From: Pullulanibacillus sp. KACC 23026
Lineage (GTDB): Bacteria; Bacillota; Bacilli; Bacillales; Sporolactobacillaceae
DNA length: 64,000 bases
Reading direction: 5' to 3'
NCBI RefSeq assembly: GCF_029094525.1
Contig: NZ_CP119107.1
Coordinates: forward strand, 1,612,001 to 1,676,000
In this document: positions 52,385 through 62,133 of the stretch, in pieces
How positions within the stretch are numbered: position 1 is the first letter of the stretch
How the letters are laid out: every line of letters begins with the position of its first letter
The notes under the pieces: generated by a model
What the model saw: the letters and a program-made list of their open reading frames with translations, nothing else
What the model was told of the DNA's origin: nothing
The model's database searches: none
Made by a program: the position numbers and the translations under genes

Positions 52385-54586
52385 ATGAAAAAGCTTGAGT
52401 GGCAGACGTTCATCAATCGTTTCAAAGCACAAGTCGCTTTTTCTTGGCTGGTCTATTTCGCCATCGGAGTCGTTATGTTCGTTGCGACGATCAATACGGC
52501 CATGCCTGCCAAACTTCATATTCAACTGCACCAAATTGCAACACAGGATATTCAGTCGCCTGTTGAGGTCGTCGATGAAGTCGCAACAAAGGTAGCCCAA
52601 GAGCAGGCCTCTGCTGATACGCCAACTTCTTATGTATATCAGAAAGACCTGGCCATGATTCAAGTTGAAAAGGCAAGTGATATCTTTAGTGCGATTACAG
52701 AGGAGCGGAACAAGGTCAATTCTATCGTGACGAATACCTCTGATCAGGCTGACAGCGAAGGTGAGAGTCAAGATCAAGAAGAGGCAGGCACATCTATTCC
52801 TTCTATCGATCAGCAGATAAAAGATGTAAGGAATAAGCTGACCGATTCCGCCAGTCAGCAAATTTCAGATAGTACTTTGAAAACGTTGCTGACGACGTCT
52901 GAACACAATTTCGGTCTTGCCAGTGAGATTGTCAGCTCATCGATTTATGAATCCATGAGTAATAAGATAAAATGGGATGATCTGGATAAAGTTCAACAGG
53001 CAGCACTGAATTCGATCCCTACAACTGTCGATTCCCAAGAACTGCATCAGGCGATCGGTGATTTGCTCAATTTCCTCATTGTTCCCAATTACGTGTTCGA
53101 TGCGGCAGGGACTAAGCAAAATAAGGCAGAGGCTGCAAAAGCGGTTGATCCCGTCGTTATCCATCAAGGTGAGGTTATTGTAAAAAAAGGGGAATTGGTC
53201 ACCACTGATGTGATGAGAAAGCTAAAAGCCGTGGGATTATTGAATGAAACCTTTAATATCTTACCGTTTATAGGGCTTGCGATCTTTGTTACCTTTTTAA
53301 CGATTTTAATTGGAATGGAACTTATCCAAATACAGCGTTCCAAGAAATCCACTAAAAATCTCCTATTGGTGTATTTCTGCTTATTTTTTATCACGTTTGT
53401 CTTTATTAAGCTTGATGCCCTCCTCAGGCATACTCATTTAACAGGGATTGAATTTATTATCCCGGTTTCTAGCGGTACGCTTTTGATGGCTATCCTGATT
53501 AATAAGCGAATAGCGGCAGTGTCCTCCATCGCTTTTGCACTTTGTTCCGGTTTTATATTCGGAAGCTCTGAAGGGACATCCGGGATTTTTGATTATCAAA
53601 TGGCCATCTATATTTTGTTCTCGACTCTTGCCGGTTCGACGGTTTTAAGAGGCAGTCATTCACGGCCAAGGATCTTGCAAACTGGGTTAATAATTTCAGT
53701 TGTAAACGTCATGACGGTGCTCAGTCTAATGTTAATGAAAAGCGGCGGGCTGCATCTGCCATCACTTGGACTCGAATTGGGCTATACCGTCCTATCCGGC
53801 TTTTTATCAACCATACTAACATCTGGTCTCTTACCTTTCTTTGAAACGGTATTTGGCATCTTGTCAGCGCTTCGGTTAATCGATCTATCAAATCCCAATC
53901 ACCCATTGTTAAAGAAAATTTTAATGGAGGCACCTGGCACTTACCACCATAGTATTATGGTGGCCAATCTTGCGGAGAGTGCTTGTGAAGCGATTGGAGC
54001 AAACGGTCTTTTGGCAAGAGTCGCTGCTTATTATCATGATATCGGAAAGACAAAACGCCCTCATTTTTTTATTGAGAACCTGATGGATGAGGAAAACCCT
54101 CATGACAAAATATCGCCGCAGCTTTCTAAAACGATCATTATCTCACATCCCTATGACGGGGCTAAGATCTTGCGTGAGCATCGATTGCCTAAAGAAATTA
54201 TTGATATTTGTGAGCAGCACCATGGAACAACCCTGTTAAAATTCTTCCATCACAAAGCTCAGGAAGAAATGGGGCAAGCGATTGATGAGAGCGAATTTCG
54301 TTATCCGGGACCAAAGGCCCAAACTAAAGAAGCGGCAGTGGTTGAACTTTGTGACAGTGTGGAGGCAGCGGTTCGGTCTATGAAAAAGCCGAATCCTGTT
54401 AAAATCCAAAATCTCGTGCAAAAAATTTTTAAGGACCGATTGCAGGATGGCCAGTTTGATGAATGCGATATTACGATGCAAGAGCTTCATGAGGTCCAAA
54501 CGTCCATTTTTGAAACCTTAAATGGTATTTTCCATCAAAGAATTGAGTATCCCGAAGAAGGGGATAAGAAAGCGGTGAGCGAATGA
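52385..54586 (+). CDS. pgpH: Cyclic-di-AMP phosphodiesterase PgpH (YqfF), 7TM-HD family
   Basis: A 733-residue membrane phosphodiesterase that degrades c-di-AMP. One N-terminal membrane helix (residues 18-38) is followed by a large extracytoplasmic 7TMR-HDED domain (about 40-285) and seven membrane helices (290-500). The cytoplasmic HD domain has [11 protein letters not shown] near 520 and [17 protein letters not shown] near 550. An acidic low-complexity loop ([17 protein letters not shown] near 120) is unusual but within the outer domain. Its stop overlaps ybeY (ATGA). Confidence 0.93.
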   Translation: MKKLEWQTFINRFKAQVAFSWLVYFAIGVVMFVATINTAMPAKLHIQLHQIATQDIQSPVEVVDEVATKVAQEQASADTPTSYVYQKDLAMIQVEKASDIFSAITEERNKVNSIVTNTSDQADSEGESQDQEEAGTSIPSIDQQIKDVRNKLTDSASQQISDSTLKTLLTTSEHNFGLASEIVSSSIYESMSNKIKWDDLDKVQQAALNSIPTTVDSQELHQAIGDLLNFLIVPNYVFDAAGTKQNKAEAAKAVDPVVIHQGEVIVKKGELVTTDVMRKLKAVGLLNETFNILPFIGLAIFVTFLTILIGMELIQIQRSKKSTKNLLLVYFCLFFITFVFIKLDALLRHTHLTGIEFIIPVSSGTLLMAILINKRIAAVSSIAFALCSGFIFGSSEGTSGIFDYQMAIYILFSTLAGSTVLRGSHSRPRILQTGLIISVVNVMTVLSLMLMKSGGLHLPSLGLELGYTVLSGFLSTILTSGLLPFFETVFGILSALRLIDLSNPNHPLLKKILMEAPGTYHHSIMVANLAESACEAIGANGLLARVAAYYHDIGKTKRPHFFIENLMDEENPHDKISPQLSKTIIISHPYDGAKILREHRLPKEIIDICEQHHGTTLLKFFHHKAQEEMGQAIDESEFRYPGPKAQTKEAAVVELCDSVEAAVRSMKKPNPVKIQNLVQKIFKDRLQDGQFDECDITMQELHEVQTSIFETLNGIFHQRIEYPEEGDKKAVSE

Positions 54587-55059
54587 CACTTGAAATTGAT
54601 TTTGAAGATGAAGGCCAAGAGGTAAGTGCCCAAACGATTGAAATGCTCGATAAGCTTTTGAAGCATTGTGCCAAGGAATTAGATGTCCAAAACGCGGAAT
54701 TATCGGTCATGTTTGTGGATAATGACCGGATCCAAGAGATCAACGCTATGTATCGAGATAAAGATCAGCCAACAGACGTGATCTCCTTTGCATTAGAAGA
54801 GGAGGGAGAGGGAGAAGTGGTGATTGTCGGAGAAGCCGATCTTCCAAGGGTGCTTGGTGATATTGTCATTTCCGTTCCGAAAGCTGTGGAACAGGCGGCC
54901 GACTATGGTCACTCGTTTGAACGTGAAATAGGGTTCTTAGCAGTTCACGGATTATTGCATTTGTTAGGGTATGATCACATGACAGAAGCTGACGAATCTG
55001 AGATGTTTGGCCTGCAGGAAAAACTGCTCGACTCCTTTGGACTTACGAGGTCTTCGTAA
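54583..55059 (+). CDS. ybeY: Endoribonuclease YbeY
   Basis: A 158-residue zinc endonuclease for 16S rRNA 3' maturation and ribosome quality control. The zinc motif [11 protein letters not shown] lies at residues 126-136. [10 protein letters not shown] near 64 and LGDIVISV near 90 are conserved. It overlaps pgpH by 4 bases and dgkA by 1. Confidence 0.95.
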   Translation: MTLEIDFEDEGQEVSAQTIEMLDKLLKHCAKELDVQNAELSVMFVDNDRIQEINAMYRDKDQPTDVISFALEEEGEGEVVIVGEADLPRVLGDIVISVPKAVEQAADYGHSFEREIGFLAVHGLLHLLGYDHMTEADESEMFGLQEKLLDSFGLTRSS

Positions 55060-55427
55060 TGACTGGTGACCGGCGAAAGCCCGGACCTTTTTTAAAAAGC
55101 TTTGTCTGGGCATTTTCAGGGATCGGTCAGGCTTTTAAATCAGAAAGAAATTTACATGTCCAAAGCAGTGTCGGCTTCATCGTCATCGTCGTGTCCATTT
55201 ATTTACATATTTCGCTTTCAGATTGGATTCATGTTAGCTTACTTATTGGTGGTGTGATAAGCTTAGAGCTAGTGAATACGGCCATTGAAAGGGTGGTTGA
55301 TCTCGTGACAGAGGACAAGCATCCGCTTGCTAAGGCGGCAAAGGATATCGCAGCAGGAGCGGTGCTCTTTTTCTCAATCACCTCCGTTGTGATTAGTTTT
55401 CTTATTTTTCTTAAATACATCCTGTAA
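55059..55427 (+). CDS. dgkA: Undecaprenol kinase / diacylglycerol kinase DgkA
   Basis: A 122-residue membrane kinase with three helices. The catalytic VNTAIERVVDLV segment lies near residue 73 (Glu-Asp region). In Gram-positive bacteria it recycles undecaprenol to undecaprenyl phosphate. Start ATG shares its first base with the ybeY stop. Confidence 0.93.
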   Translation: MTGDRRKPGPFLKSFVWAFSGIGQAFKSERNLHVQSSVGFIVIVVSIYLHISLSDWIHVSLLIGGVISLELVNTAIERVVDLVTEDKHPLAKAAKDIAAGAVLFFSITSVVISFLIFLKYIL

Positions 55428-55440
55428 AAGGTGGTAGCGT

Positions 55441-55845
55441 ATGACGACTCAAGAACAATTAGTAGAAGCAGCCAAGCGGGCAAGGGAACTGGCCTATGTT
55501 CCCTATTCTAACTTTCAGGTAGGGGCGGCACTGCTTACCGACCAAGATGAGATCATCTTAGGAGGAAACATTGAAAATGCTGCTTATTCTGTAACAAACT
55601 GTGCAGAAAGAACCGCTTTATTTAAAGCCTTCTCAGACGGCAAGAAAACGTACAAGATGATGGCGGTTGTCGCTGACAGCAACCGGCCGGTTCCGCCATG
55701 TGGCGCTTGCAGACAAGTCATGGCAGAGCTTTGTCCGGAAGACATGGTTGTCATCTTAGCTAATTTAAAAGGAGACACTGAAGTGACAAGTGTCAAAGAG
55801 CTTCTTCCAGGAGCATTTCAAGCAAAGGATATGAATGAAGAATGA
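55441..55845 (+). CDS. cdd: Cytidine deaminase
   Basis: A 134-residue zinc enzyme converting cytidine and deoxycytidine to uridine forms. Zinc and catalytic residues lie in [11 protein letters not shown] (Cys53, Glu55) and [12 protein letters not shown] (Cys86, Cys89). The short tetrameric form is typical of Bacillus. It overlaps era by 4 bases (ATGA). Confidence 0.96.
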   Translation: MTTQEQLVEAAKRARELAYVPYSNFQVGAALLTDQDEIILGGNIENAAYSVTNCAERTALFKAFSDGKKTYKMMAVVADSNRPVPPCGACRQVMAELCPEDMVVILANLKGDTEVTSVKELLPGAFQAKDMNEE

Positions 55846-56747
55846 CAGATGGATTTAAATCGGGGTTTGTTGCCTTAATTGGCCGTCCAAATGTGGGCAA
55901 ATCCACTTTACTAAATGAACTTGTTGGTCAGAAGGTGGCCATCATGAGCAATAAACCTCAGACAACAAGAAATAAAATTCAAGGGGTCTATACAACGGAT
56001 GATGCTCAAATCATCTTTATTGATACTCCAGGCATTCACAAACCTAAGCATCGACTCGGTGAATTTATGACTCAAATTGCTGAGCAGACCTTAAGAGAAG
56101 TGGACCTTATTTTATTTATGGTAGACGTGGAAGCGGGAATGGGACGCGGTGACCAATACATTATGGAGCGATTGAAGAAGTCCTCTACACCGGTGTTTCT
56201 TATTTTAAATAAAATAGATCTAGTTCACCCAGAACAGCTTTTACCTGTCATTGATACGTATCGAAAAGAGATGGATTTTAAAGAGGTCGTTCCGATTTCA
56301 GCACGTCTTGGCAGCAATGTGAATACGATGTTAGAGGAGATCAAACATTACTTAGAAGAAGGTCCCAAATATTATCCAGATGACCAAGTGACCGATCACC
56401 CTGAGCGCTTTATTATCTCTGAATTAATTCGAGAGAAAATTCTCCAATTAACTGAGGAAGAAGTGCCTCATTCGGTTGCGGTCGTCATCGAAAACATAGA
56501 GCCCCCATCTAATGGTGACAAGATGACTGTTCAAGCCGCCATTATCGTGGAACGTGATTCTCAAAAAGGGATTATTATTGGAAAAGGCGGCAAAATGCTC
56601 AAAGAGATTGGTTCACGGGCACGGCGTGATATTGAAGCACTTCTTGGCTCTCGCATTTACCTTGAACTCTGGGTTAAGGTGCAAAAAAATTGGCGAGACA
56701 AGGCTTTTTATCTGCGTGACTTTGGCTTTGATCAAGATGAGTATTAA
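55842..56747 (+). CDS. era: GTPase Era
   Basis: A 301-residue GTPase for 30S maturation. G motifs: [12 protein letters not shown] near 13-24, QTTRNKIQG near 42, DTPGIHKP near 62 and LNKIDLV near 121. A C-terminal KH domain ([20 protein letters not shown] split over residues 241-262) binds the 16S 3' end. It matches the cooperation with ybeY upstream. Confidence 0.97.
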   Translation: MTDGFKSGFVALIGRPNVGKSTLLNELVGQKVAIMSNKPQTTRNKIQGVYTTDDAQIIFIDTPGIHKPKHRLGEFMTQIAEQTLREVDLILFMVDVEAGMGRGDQYIMERLKKSSTPVFLILNKIDLVHPEQLLPVIDTYRKEMDFKEVVPISARLGSNVNTMLEEIKHYLEEGPKYYPDDQVTDHPERFIISELIREKILQLTEEEVPHSVAVVIENIEPPSNGDKMTVQAAIIVERDSQKGIIIGKGGKMLKEIGSRARRDIEALLGSRIYLELWVKVQKNWRDKAFYLRDFGFDQDEY

Positions 56748-56874
56748 AAAAGAATGGGTCCTCTTGGGATGGAGAGGCTTCAATTAATGAGAGGAAAAAA
56801 TTCCTTCTCATGGTTTAGGCAAAAATCGTGAATCCTATAAGTAGTTCTATAAAAGCATGAAAGGTGGTTGACGC

Positions 56875-57012
56875 ATGTTAGACTTCACATGGAAAGTCTT
56901 TTGCATGACAGGAAACATTGACACCTATCTTCTTTACAAGGAACTTACAGATGAAGGAGACGAAATCGAGGAAACCGACCAGGAGCACTTTTCTGACCAG
57001 CCCATTCATTAA
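56875..57012 (+). CDS. yqzL: YqzL family small protein
   Basis: A 45-residue protein starting MLDFTWKVFCMTGNIDTYL, the YqzL pattern, with an acidic tail. It sits between era and recO, exactly as in B. subtilis. Function unknown. AAAGGTGG precedes the ATG. Confidence 0.88.
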   Translation: MLDFTWKVFCMTGNIDTYLLYKELTDEGDEIEETDQEHFSDQPIH

Positions 57013-57030
57013 TAGTGGGTGATAAGTGCA

Positions 57031-57771
57031 ATGAATTCAGATGAAGCACTTGTGATACGTTCAACAAACTACGGTGAAACGAATAAAATAATTACTCTTT
57101 TAACAAAAGAAAAAGGAAAAATTGGGGTTATGGCCAGGGGGGCGAAACGACCAAAAAGCCCGCTGCATTCGGGCTCACAGCTCCTCACCCATGGCCTCTA
57201 TTTGTATCAAAAATCAAGGGGTTTAGGGACGCTCTATCAAGCAGATAGTATTGAGGGATTTCGATACATAAAATCAGATCTCGTTGCTATGGCGCACGCT
57301 GCTTACATAATTGAGATGGTGGATAAGCTTGTTGAGGAAAATCAACCGTCTCCTTCACTCTTTTCATTTATTTTAAAGCTGCTGGAGCTTCTTGAAGACA
57401 AGCGTCCCCCCCAAGTACTGAGATTGATTTTTGATCTGCGCATGCTCGGTCTTGCCGGGATTCAACCAGAATTATCAAGCTGTGCCGCGTGCGGGGGGAG
57501 AAGCGGACCTTATTCCTTCTCGTTTTCTACGGGCGGGTTGCTGTGCACCGAATGCCGAAACCAGGATCCGACAGCCGTTCCTTTACCAGATCCTGTTACA
57601 CGCCTTTTTTACTTGTTCCAAAAAATTGATCCAAATAAGATTGGTGATATCTCACTTAAACCTGAAACGGTTCAGCTAATGAGCGCTATTCTCGACCAAT
57701 ACTTTGATCAATATTCAGGGCTTCGACTCAAGTCCAAGCAATTTCTCAAACAACTTGATAAATTGGATTAA
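57031..57771 (+). CDS. recO: DNA repair protein RecO
   Basis: A 246-residue recombination mediator that helps load RecA. An N-terminal OB fold (EALVIRSTNYGETNKII at residues 4-20) is followed by a helical domain and a zinc site with CAACGG and CTEC (near 150-178). A GTG at 57019 is in frame, but GGTGATAAG favours the ATG at 57031. The glyQ/glyS genes that follow in B. subtilis are absent. Confidence 0.94.
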   Translation: MNSDEALVIRSTNYGETNKIITLLTKEKGKIGVMARGAKRPKSPLHSGSQLLTHGLYLYQKSRGLGTLYQADSIEGFRYIKSDLVAMAHAAYIIEMVDKLVEENQPSPSLFSFILKLLELLEDKRPPQVLRLIFDLRMLGLAGIQPELSSCAACGGRSGPYSFSFSTGGLLCTECRNQDPTAVPLPDPVTRLFYLFQKIDPNKIGDISLKPETVQLMSAILDQYFDQYSGLRLKSKQFLKQLDKLD

Positions 57772-57800
57772 AACTTTCTTAAATTAAGAAAGTTTTTTTT
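57772..57800 (+). terminator. Terminator after recO
   Basis: AACTTTCTT and AAGAAAGTT pair around a short loop, followed by TTTTTTT. Confidence 0.85.
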
Positions 57801-58061
57801 CATGCTTTAAGTGCCTGGTTTAATAAAAGAGGTTTAATTCGAGTGAAATTCGCGGATGATAGGTAAATGTGACTAAGTCGTGACAATTCAAAGGTTTTGA
57901 TGGGAAAAAGGAGGATTTTAGAACGGGAGATAGAAATACAATTAAGTAATATAAAGTAATGGCTTTGATTTTTAGTGAAGGCACTTTTTCTAAATGTTTG
58001 AAAAATCGCTTTTGCGAAACCTTATCTGTTTGTGAACGGTTCATGAAGGTGGTGAGCAGGA

Positions 58062-58688
58062 TTGGAGTTAAACGAACGTCAAAACAAGATCCTACAAATT
58101 GTGAAAGAGCAAGAACCGATTACGGGTGACAAAATCGCGGATCAGTTAAACGTGACACGGGCGACGCTTCGTCCTGATCTTGCCATACTCACAATGTCCG
58201 GATTTTTGGATGCAAGACCAAGAGTCGGTTATTTTTTTACTGGAAAATCATCTTCGCAGTTGTTGATGGAAAAGGTTATTCAACTGACGGTAAAGGATTA
58301 CCAGTCTATCCCTGTTGTTGTCCAAGAGGCCACCTCGGCCTACGATGCCGTTTGTACGATGTTTTTAGAAGATGTCGGAACTCTATTTGTCGTCAACAAA
58401 GAGGGGTATTTGACCGGGGCACTTTCGCGAAAGGATTTACTGCGGGCAAGTTTAGGCAATCAGGATTTAACATCTATTCCCGTTAGCATTATCATGTCTC
58501 GAATGCCTAATCTTGCCGTTTGTGAACAGACTGATTTGATTATCGACATTGCGAAGAGACTAATTGATCATCAAATAGATGGGCTTCCTGTTGTACGAAA
58601 AAAAGAAAAAGGATATGAAGTCATCGGGCGAATTACGAAAACCAATATAACGCGTGCTTTTACTGAGATGGTTCGGGATCATGACTAA
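58062..58688 (+). CDS. ccpN: CcpN, repressor of gluconeogenic genes
   Basis: A 208-residue regulator (YqzB): an N-terminal helix-turn-helix (GDKIADQLNVTRATLRPDLA, residues 22-41) followed by two CBS domains (about 80-140 and 145-205). In B. subtilis CcpN represses gapB and pckA in glycolytic growth, independently of CcpA, and is co-transcribed with yqfL, as the layout here suggests. Start TTG at 58062. Confidence 0.92.
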   Translation: MELNERQNKILQIVKEQEPITGDKIADQLNVTRATLRPDLAILTMSGFLDARPRVGYFFTGKSSSQLLMEKVIQLTVKDYQSIPVVVQEATSAYDAVCTMFLEDVGTLFVVNKEGYLTGALSRKDLLRASLGNQDLTSIPVSIIMSRMPNLAVCEQTDLIIDIAKRLIDHQIDGLPVVRKKEKGYEVIGRITKTNITRAFTEMVRDHD

Positions 58689-58703
58689 TTGGGGAGGAAC
58701 AAA

Positions 58704-59513
58704 ATGAATAAGAATCGCCTCATATATGTTGTTTCAGATTCAGTTGGGGAGACGGCTGAATTAGTCGTTCAAGCCTCTAAAAGTCAATTTCAGCAAAAAA
58801 AAATTAACACGCTGCGTTTTCCGTATGTTAATGATCAAGAGACAGTGGATGAAATTATCGCTTCAGCAAAAGAAAATCATGCCCTCATTGCATTTACCAT
58901 TGTCATTCAATCGATTAAAGCTTATCTTGTCGATCAGGCAGAACTTCATCACGTTCCCTATATTGATATTCTCGGCCCTTCTATTCAAAAGATGCGCCAG
59001 TTTTTCGAAGAGGAGCCAAAGTTCGAGCCTGGGCTGATTCACAAATTGGACGAGGCCTATTTTAGACGAGTAGAAGCGATTGAATTTGCCGTTAAATACG
59101 ACGATGCCCGTGATCCAAGGGGAATTATGAGAGCAGATATTGTTTTAATTGGTGTATCCCGCACCTCCAAGACCCCGCTCTCACAATATCTGGCTTTGAA
59201 AAGATATAAGGTAGCAAATGTTCCGGTTGTACCGGAAGTAGAACCTCCGGAGGAACTCTTTAAAATTAATCCAAAAAAGTGTTTTGGTCTGCGTATCTCG
59301 CCAAAACAATTGAACGATATTCGTAAAGAACGGCTTAAGGCTCTCGGACTCGCACAGGATGCCAATTATGCGAAGCTCGACCGGATCGAAAAGGAACTCA
59401 ATCATTTTGAACAGGTCATTAGCAGGATTGGCTGTAAAGTGATTGATGTGTCTAATCGAGCCGTTGAAGAGACGGCCAATGTCATCATTAATACCTATAA
59501 AGATCAATCTTAA
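58704..59513 (+). CDS. yqfL: PPDK regulatory protein YqfL (bifunctional kinase/pyrophosphorylase family)
   Basis: A 269-residue DUF299 protein with [13 protein letters not shown] (residues 9-21) and a P-loop-like [15 protein letters not shown] near 151. The family controls pyruvate phosphate dikinase or PEP synthase by ADP-dependent phosphorylation and its reversal. In B. subtilis it counteracts CcpN. A TTG at 58689 overlaps the GGGGAGG site, so the ATG at 58704 is chosen. No ppdK is seen in the window. Confidence 0.92.
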   Translation: MNKNRLIYVVSDSVGETAELVVQASKSQFQQKKINTLRFPYVNDQETVDEIIASAKENHALIAFTIVIQSIKAYLVDQAELHHVPYIDILGPSIQKMRQFFEEEPKFEPGLIHKLDEAYFRRVEAIEFAVKYDDARDPRGIMRADIVLIGVSRTSKTPLSQYLALKRYKVANVPVVPEVEPPEELFKINPKKCFGLRISPKQLNDIRKERLKALGLAQDANYAKLDRIEKELNHFEQVISRIGCKVIDVSNRAVEETANVIINTYKDQS

Positions 59514-59837
59514 GGACTAATCGGGCAAAACAAAATCGGCTTAATAAGTGGAATGAATGGATGAATTTAGAGAAACACAAAAATTCCTATCAAGATAACT
59601 TGACTTTTTCAATGCTTTTTACTTGTCCAAATGAATTTAAATGTATTATAATACATTTTTGTGATAAAAATAGTGGATACATGGCTTGACTTATGGTAAT
59701 CGACAACTTTCGAAAAATTAAAACATAGATTTGATGGGAGGAGTTTTAAGATTCGACCTCGAATATATTAAAATAGAGAAATTTGATGAAAGATGCACCT
59801 TTTTTTATTGACCTAAATCTAAGGGTGATCACATATC
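59514..59837 (+). other. Promoter region of the yaiI-dnaG-rpoD operon
   Basis: An AT-rich gap of 324 bases with no credible gene. It contains the promoter and palindrome at 59623-59658, a GGGAGGAG that leads to no open frame (near 59736), and the yaiI ribosome site at 59821. In B. subtilis the corresponding region carries several promoters. Confidence 0.6.
59623..59658 (+). promoter_or_regulatory. Promoter whose -10 lies in a 20-bp perfect palindrome
   Basis: TTGTCC (59623-59628), an 18-base spacer and TATAAT (59647-59652). The -10 sits in a perfect 20-base palindrome (59639-59658, centre TATTATAATA). This is positioned to act as a repressor operator for the dnaG-rpoD operon, though AT-richness makes chance palindromes likelier. 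Confidence 0.5.
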
Positions 59838-60308
59838 ATAAGTTATAAAAAGAGACCGTCTCAAATTTTCGTCGATGCGGATGCTTGTCCCGTCAAAGAA
59901 GAGATATTAGTGGTAGCCAATCACTACCGCATTCAAGTGCTATTCGTAGCCTCTTATCAGCACCATTCAACAAAAGTAAGTGGACAATGGGTCTACGTGG
60001 ATCCGGATCGGGAAGCCGCGGACTTGTATATTGTCAATCATGTTTCAACCGGTGATTTGGTTGTCACTCAAGACATGGGGCTTGCTGGACTTCTGACACA
60101 AAGAGGAGTTTACATATTAACTCCGCGAGGTAAGTCCATCCATGAAGGCAATATCTCTAGTCTTTTAGACCAACGCTATATCTCGAAGAAGTTAAGAGAA
60201 AAGGGACACCGTACTAAGGGTCCAAAGGCGATGAGTTCTGAGGATAAAGCTGTCTTCAAAAACGCTCTTATAGAATGGGTGCAAATGTACCATCATGGGG
60301 ATGATTAG
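59838..60308 (+). CDS. yaiI: YaiI/YqxD family DUF188 protein with a non-standard start codon
   Basis: A protein of about 156 residues of the PIN-like DUF188 family; molecular role unknown. The family hallmark IFVDADACPVK is encoded at 59865-59897, upstream of the first GTG (59910). The frame is closed by TGA at 59826-59828, and no ATG, GTG or TTG occurs between. AAGGGTGATC (59821-59830) is a strong ribosome site, so translation should begin at ATC 59835 or ATA 59838. A start mutation or sequencing error is possible. It is the first gene before dnaG, as in B. subtilis. Confidence 0.82.
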   Translation: MSYKKRPSQIFVDADACPVKEEILVVANHYRIQVLFVASYQHHSTKVSGQWVYVDPDREAADLYIVNHVSTGDLVVTQDMGLAGLLTQRGVYILTPRGKSIHEGNISSLLDQRYISKKLREKGHRTKGPKAMSSEDKAVFKNALIEWVQMYHHGDD

Positions 60309-60309
60309 C

Positions 60310-62103
60310 TTGAGGATTGAGGAAGAAACGATTGAAAAGGTTCGAACAGCTTTGGATATCGTTGAGGTTGTCGGGGAATATGTCCATCTCAAAAAATCAG
60401 GGCGTAATTATTTTGGACTATGTCCGTTTCATCAAGAACATACGCCTTCTTTTTCAGTCTCTCCAGACAAACAGATCTTTCACTGCTTTGGCTGTGGAAT
60501 GGGAGGCAATGTCTTTACTTTCTTGATGGAGCTTGAAGGATACAATTTTCCCGAGGCAGTCAGGGTATTAGCGGAGAAGGCCCATATCCCAGTACCTGAG
60601 AGTGAGACAAGAGAAGAGGGACAAAGACAGGATGATTTAAATCCATTATATCATGGGATGGAACTGTTAACCAAATTATTTCATTATCTTTTAGTGGAGA
60701 CCGACTATGGAAAGCCGGCCCTTCAGTATCTTAAGGAGAGAGGATTCTCTGATGAAACCATCGCTCAGTATAAGATCGGGTACGCTCTTGACGATTGGGA
60801 TACACAAACCAAATTCCTAGAGCGGCGCCAATTACCCTTACACTTATTTGAGCAGGTGGGGATGCTGGATAAACGATCGTTTGACGGCAAGCGATTTGAT
60901 CGATTTCGCAATCGGGTCATGTTCCCAATTTGGGATACACGAGGGAGAACGGTGGCTTTTGCTGGAAGAGTTCTTAATGATCAAAAGCCAAAGTATCTCA
61001 ACACACCGGAATCGCCCATTTTTCATAAAGGCCGCCTTCTATATGGGTACCATTTAGCGAGGCAGGTTATTAAACAACGAAATGAAGTGGTGTTGTTTGA
61101 AGGCTATATGGATGTGGTAAAAGCCTCTCAAGCAGGTGTGACAAATGGCGTGGCCTCAATGGGAACGTCATTAACGGAAGAACAAGCAGGACTTTTGACC
61201 CGCGGTGCCGAAAAGATAATAATATGCTATGATGCCGACCAAGCAGGTGTAGACGCCGCCTTTCGAGCTGCTTCTCTTTTGGAGAAATACGGAAGAACGA
61301 TAAAGATTGCGCGAATGATTGATGGACTTGACCCCGATGACTACATTACCCGTTATGGTGCTGAACGCTTTAGGACAGATGTAATAGGGGCCAGCATGAC
61401 GATCACAGCATTCAGGCTTTATTACTTAAGGAAAAATCGGAATCTAAACGATGAAGGCGATCGGCTTCGGTATATTGATGATGTATTGGGCGTCTTATCC
61501 GAATTGCCTAAGGCTGTTGAGCGAGATCATTATTTAAGGCAGTTGGCAGATGAATTTTCGCTTTCATTGGATGCCTTAAAACAACAGCAATACTTGATCT
61601 TTCGTCGGAAGAAACGAGCTGATAAAGCCGAACCGCCTGTTGGCAGACGTTTACCCGTTAAGAAATCGTCGCTTCTTCCTGCCTATTTAAGTGCTGAACG
61701 TCACCTCATCGCTTATATGCTTCGTCATGAGGATGTCGCAAATAAAGTGAGAACAGAAATTGGAGGCTCTTTTTATGACGATCTTCACCAGGCGATAGTG
61801 GCTTATCTTTATGCTTTCTATGAAGAAGGGTTGGAACCAGATATCAGTGCTTTTATTCAGAAATTGCCAGATCCTGATTTGAGAGCGCGTGTTACTGATA
61901 TTGCTATGATTGATATTGATGAGGATGTGGATGAACAAGTCATCCAGGATTATATCGATCAAATGATCAAGCATCATCAAGTGCTTGTGATTGAAGAAAA
62001 ACTTGCAGCCAAAAATGAGGCTGAAAAACAGCAGGATCTTGATACAGCAACTAAGCTCCTCGCCGAAATTATTGAATTAAAGAAAGACTTGCAAAACCGT
62101 TAA
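60310..62103 (+). CDS. dnaG: DNA primase
   Basis: A 597-residue primase (602 if the ATG at 60295 is used). The N-terminal CHC2 zinc domain has CPFHQEHTPSF and HCFGCGMGGN near 35-70. The TOPRIM catalytic domain has VVLFEGYMDVV near 260 and IICYDADQAGVDAA near 305. The C-terminal helical domain binds DnaB helicase. GGGGATGAT is well spaced from the TTG at 60310, but upstream ATGs at 60295 and 60301 cannot be excluded. Core gene of the macromolecular synthesis operon. Confidence 0.96.
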   Translation: MRIEEETIEKVRTALDIVEVVGEYVHLKKSGRNYFGLCPFHQEHTPSFSVSPDKQIFHCFGCGMGGNVFTFLMELEGYNFPEAVRVLAEKAHIPVPESETREEGQRQDDLNPLYHGMELLTKLFHYLLVETDYGKPALQYLKERGFSDETIAQYKIGYALDDWDTQTKFLERRQLPLHLFEQVGMLDKRSFDGKRFDRFRNRVMFPIWDTRGRTVAFAGRVLNDQKPKYLNTPESPIFHKGRLLYGYHLARQVIKQRNEVVLFEGYMDVVKASQAGVTNGVASMGTSLTEEQAGLLTRGAEKIIICYDADQAGVDAAFRAASLLEKYGRTIKIARMIDGLDPDDYITRYGAERFRTDVIGASMTITAFRLYYLRKNRNLNDEGDRLRYIDDVLGVLSELPKAVERDHYLRQLADEFSLSLDALKQQQYLIFRRKKRADKAEPPVGRRLPVKKSSLLPAYLSAERHLIAYMLRHEDVANKVRTEIGGSFYDDLHQAIVAYLYAFYEEGLEPDISAFIQKLPDPDLRARVTDIAMIDIDEDVDEQVIQDYIDQMIKHHQVLVIEEKLAAKNEAEKQQDLDTATKLLAEIIELKKDLQNR

Positions 62104-62133
62104 GAAATTTGAGCTTTGGAAGGAGGGGATCAA

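Noticed and set aside
59910-60308. yaiI starting at GTG 59910
   Set aside because: It would remove the conserved IFVDADACPVK segment encoded directly upstream in the same frame.
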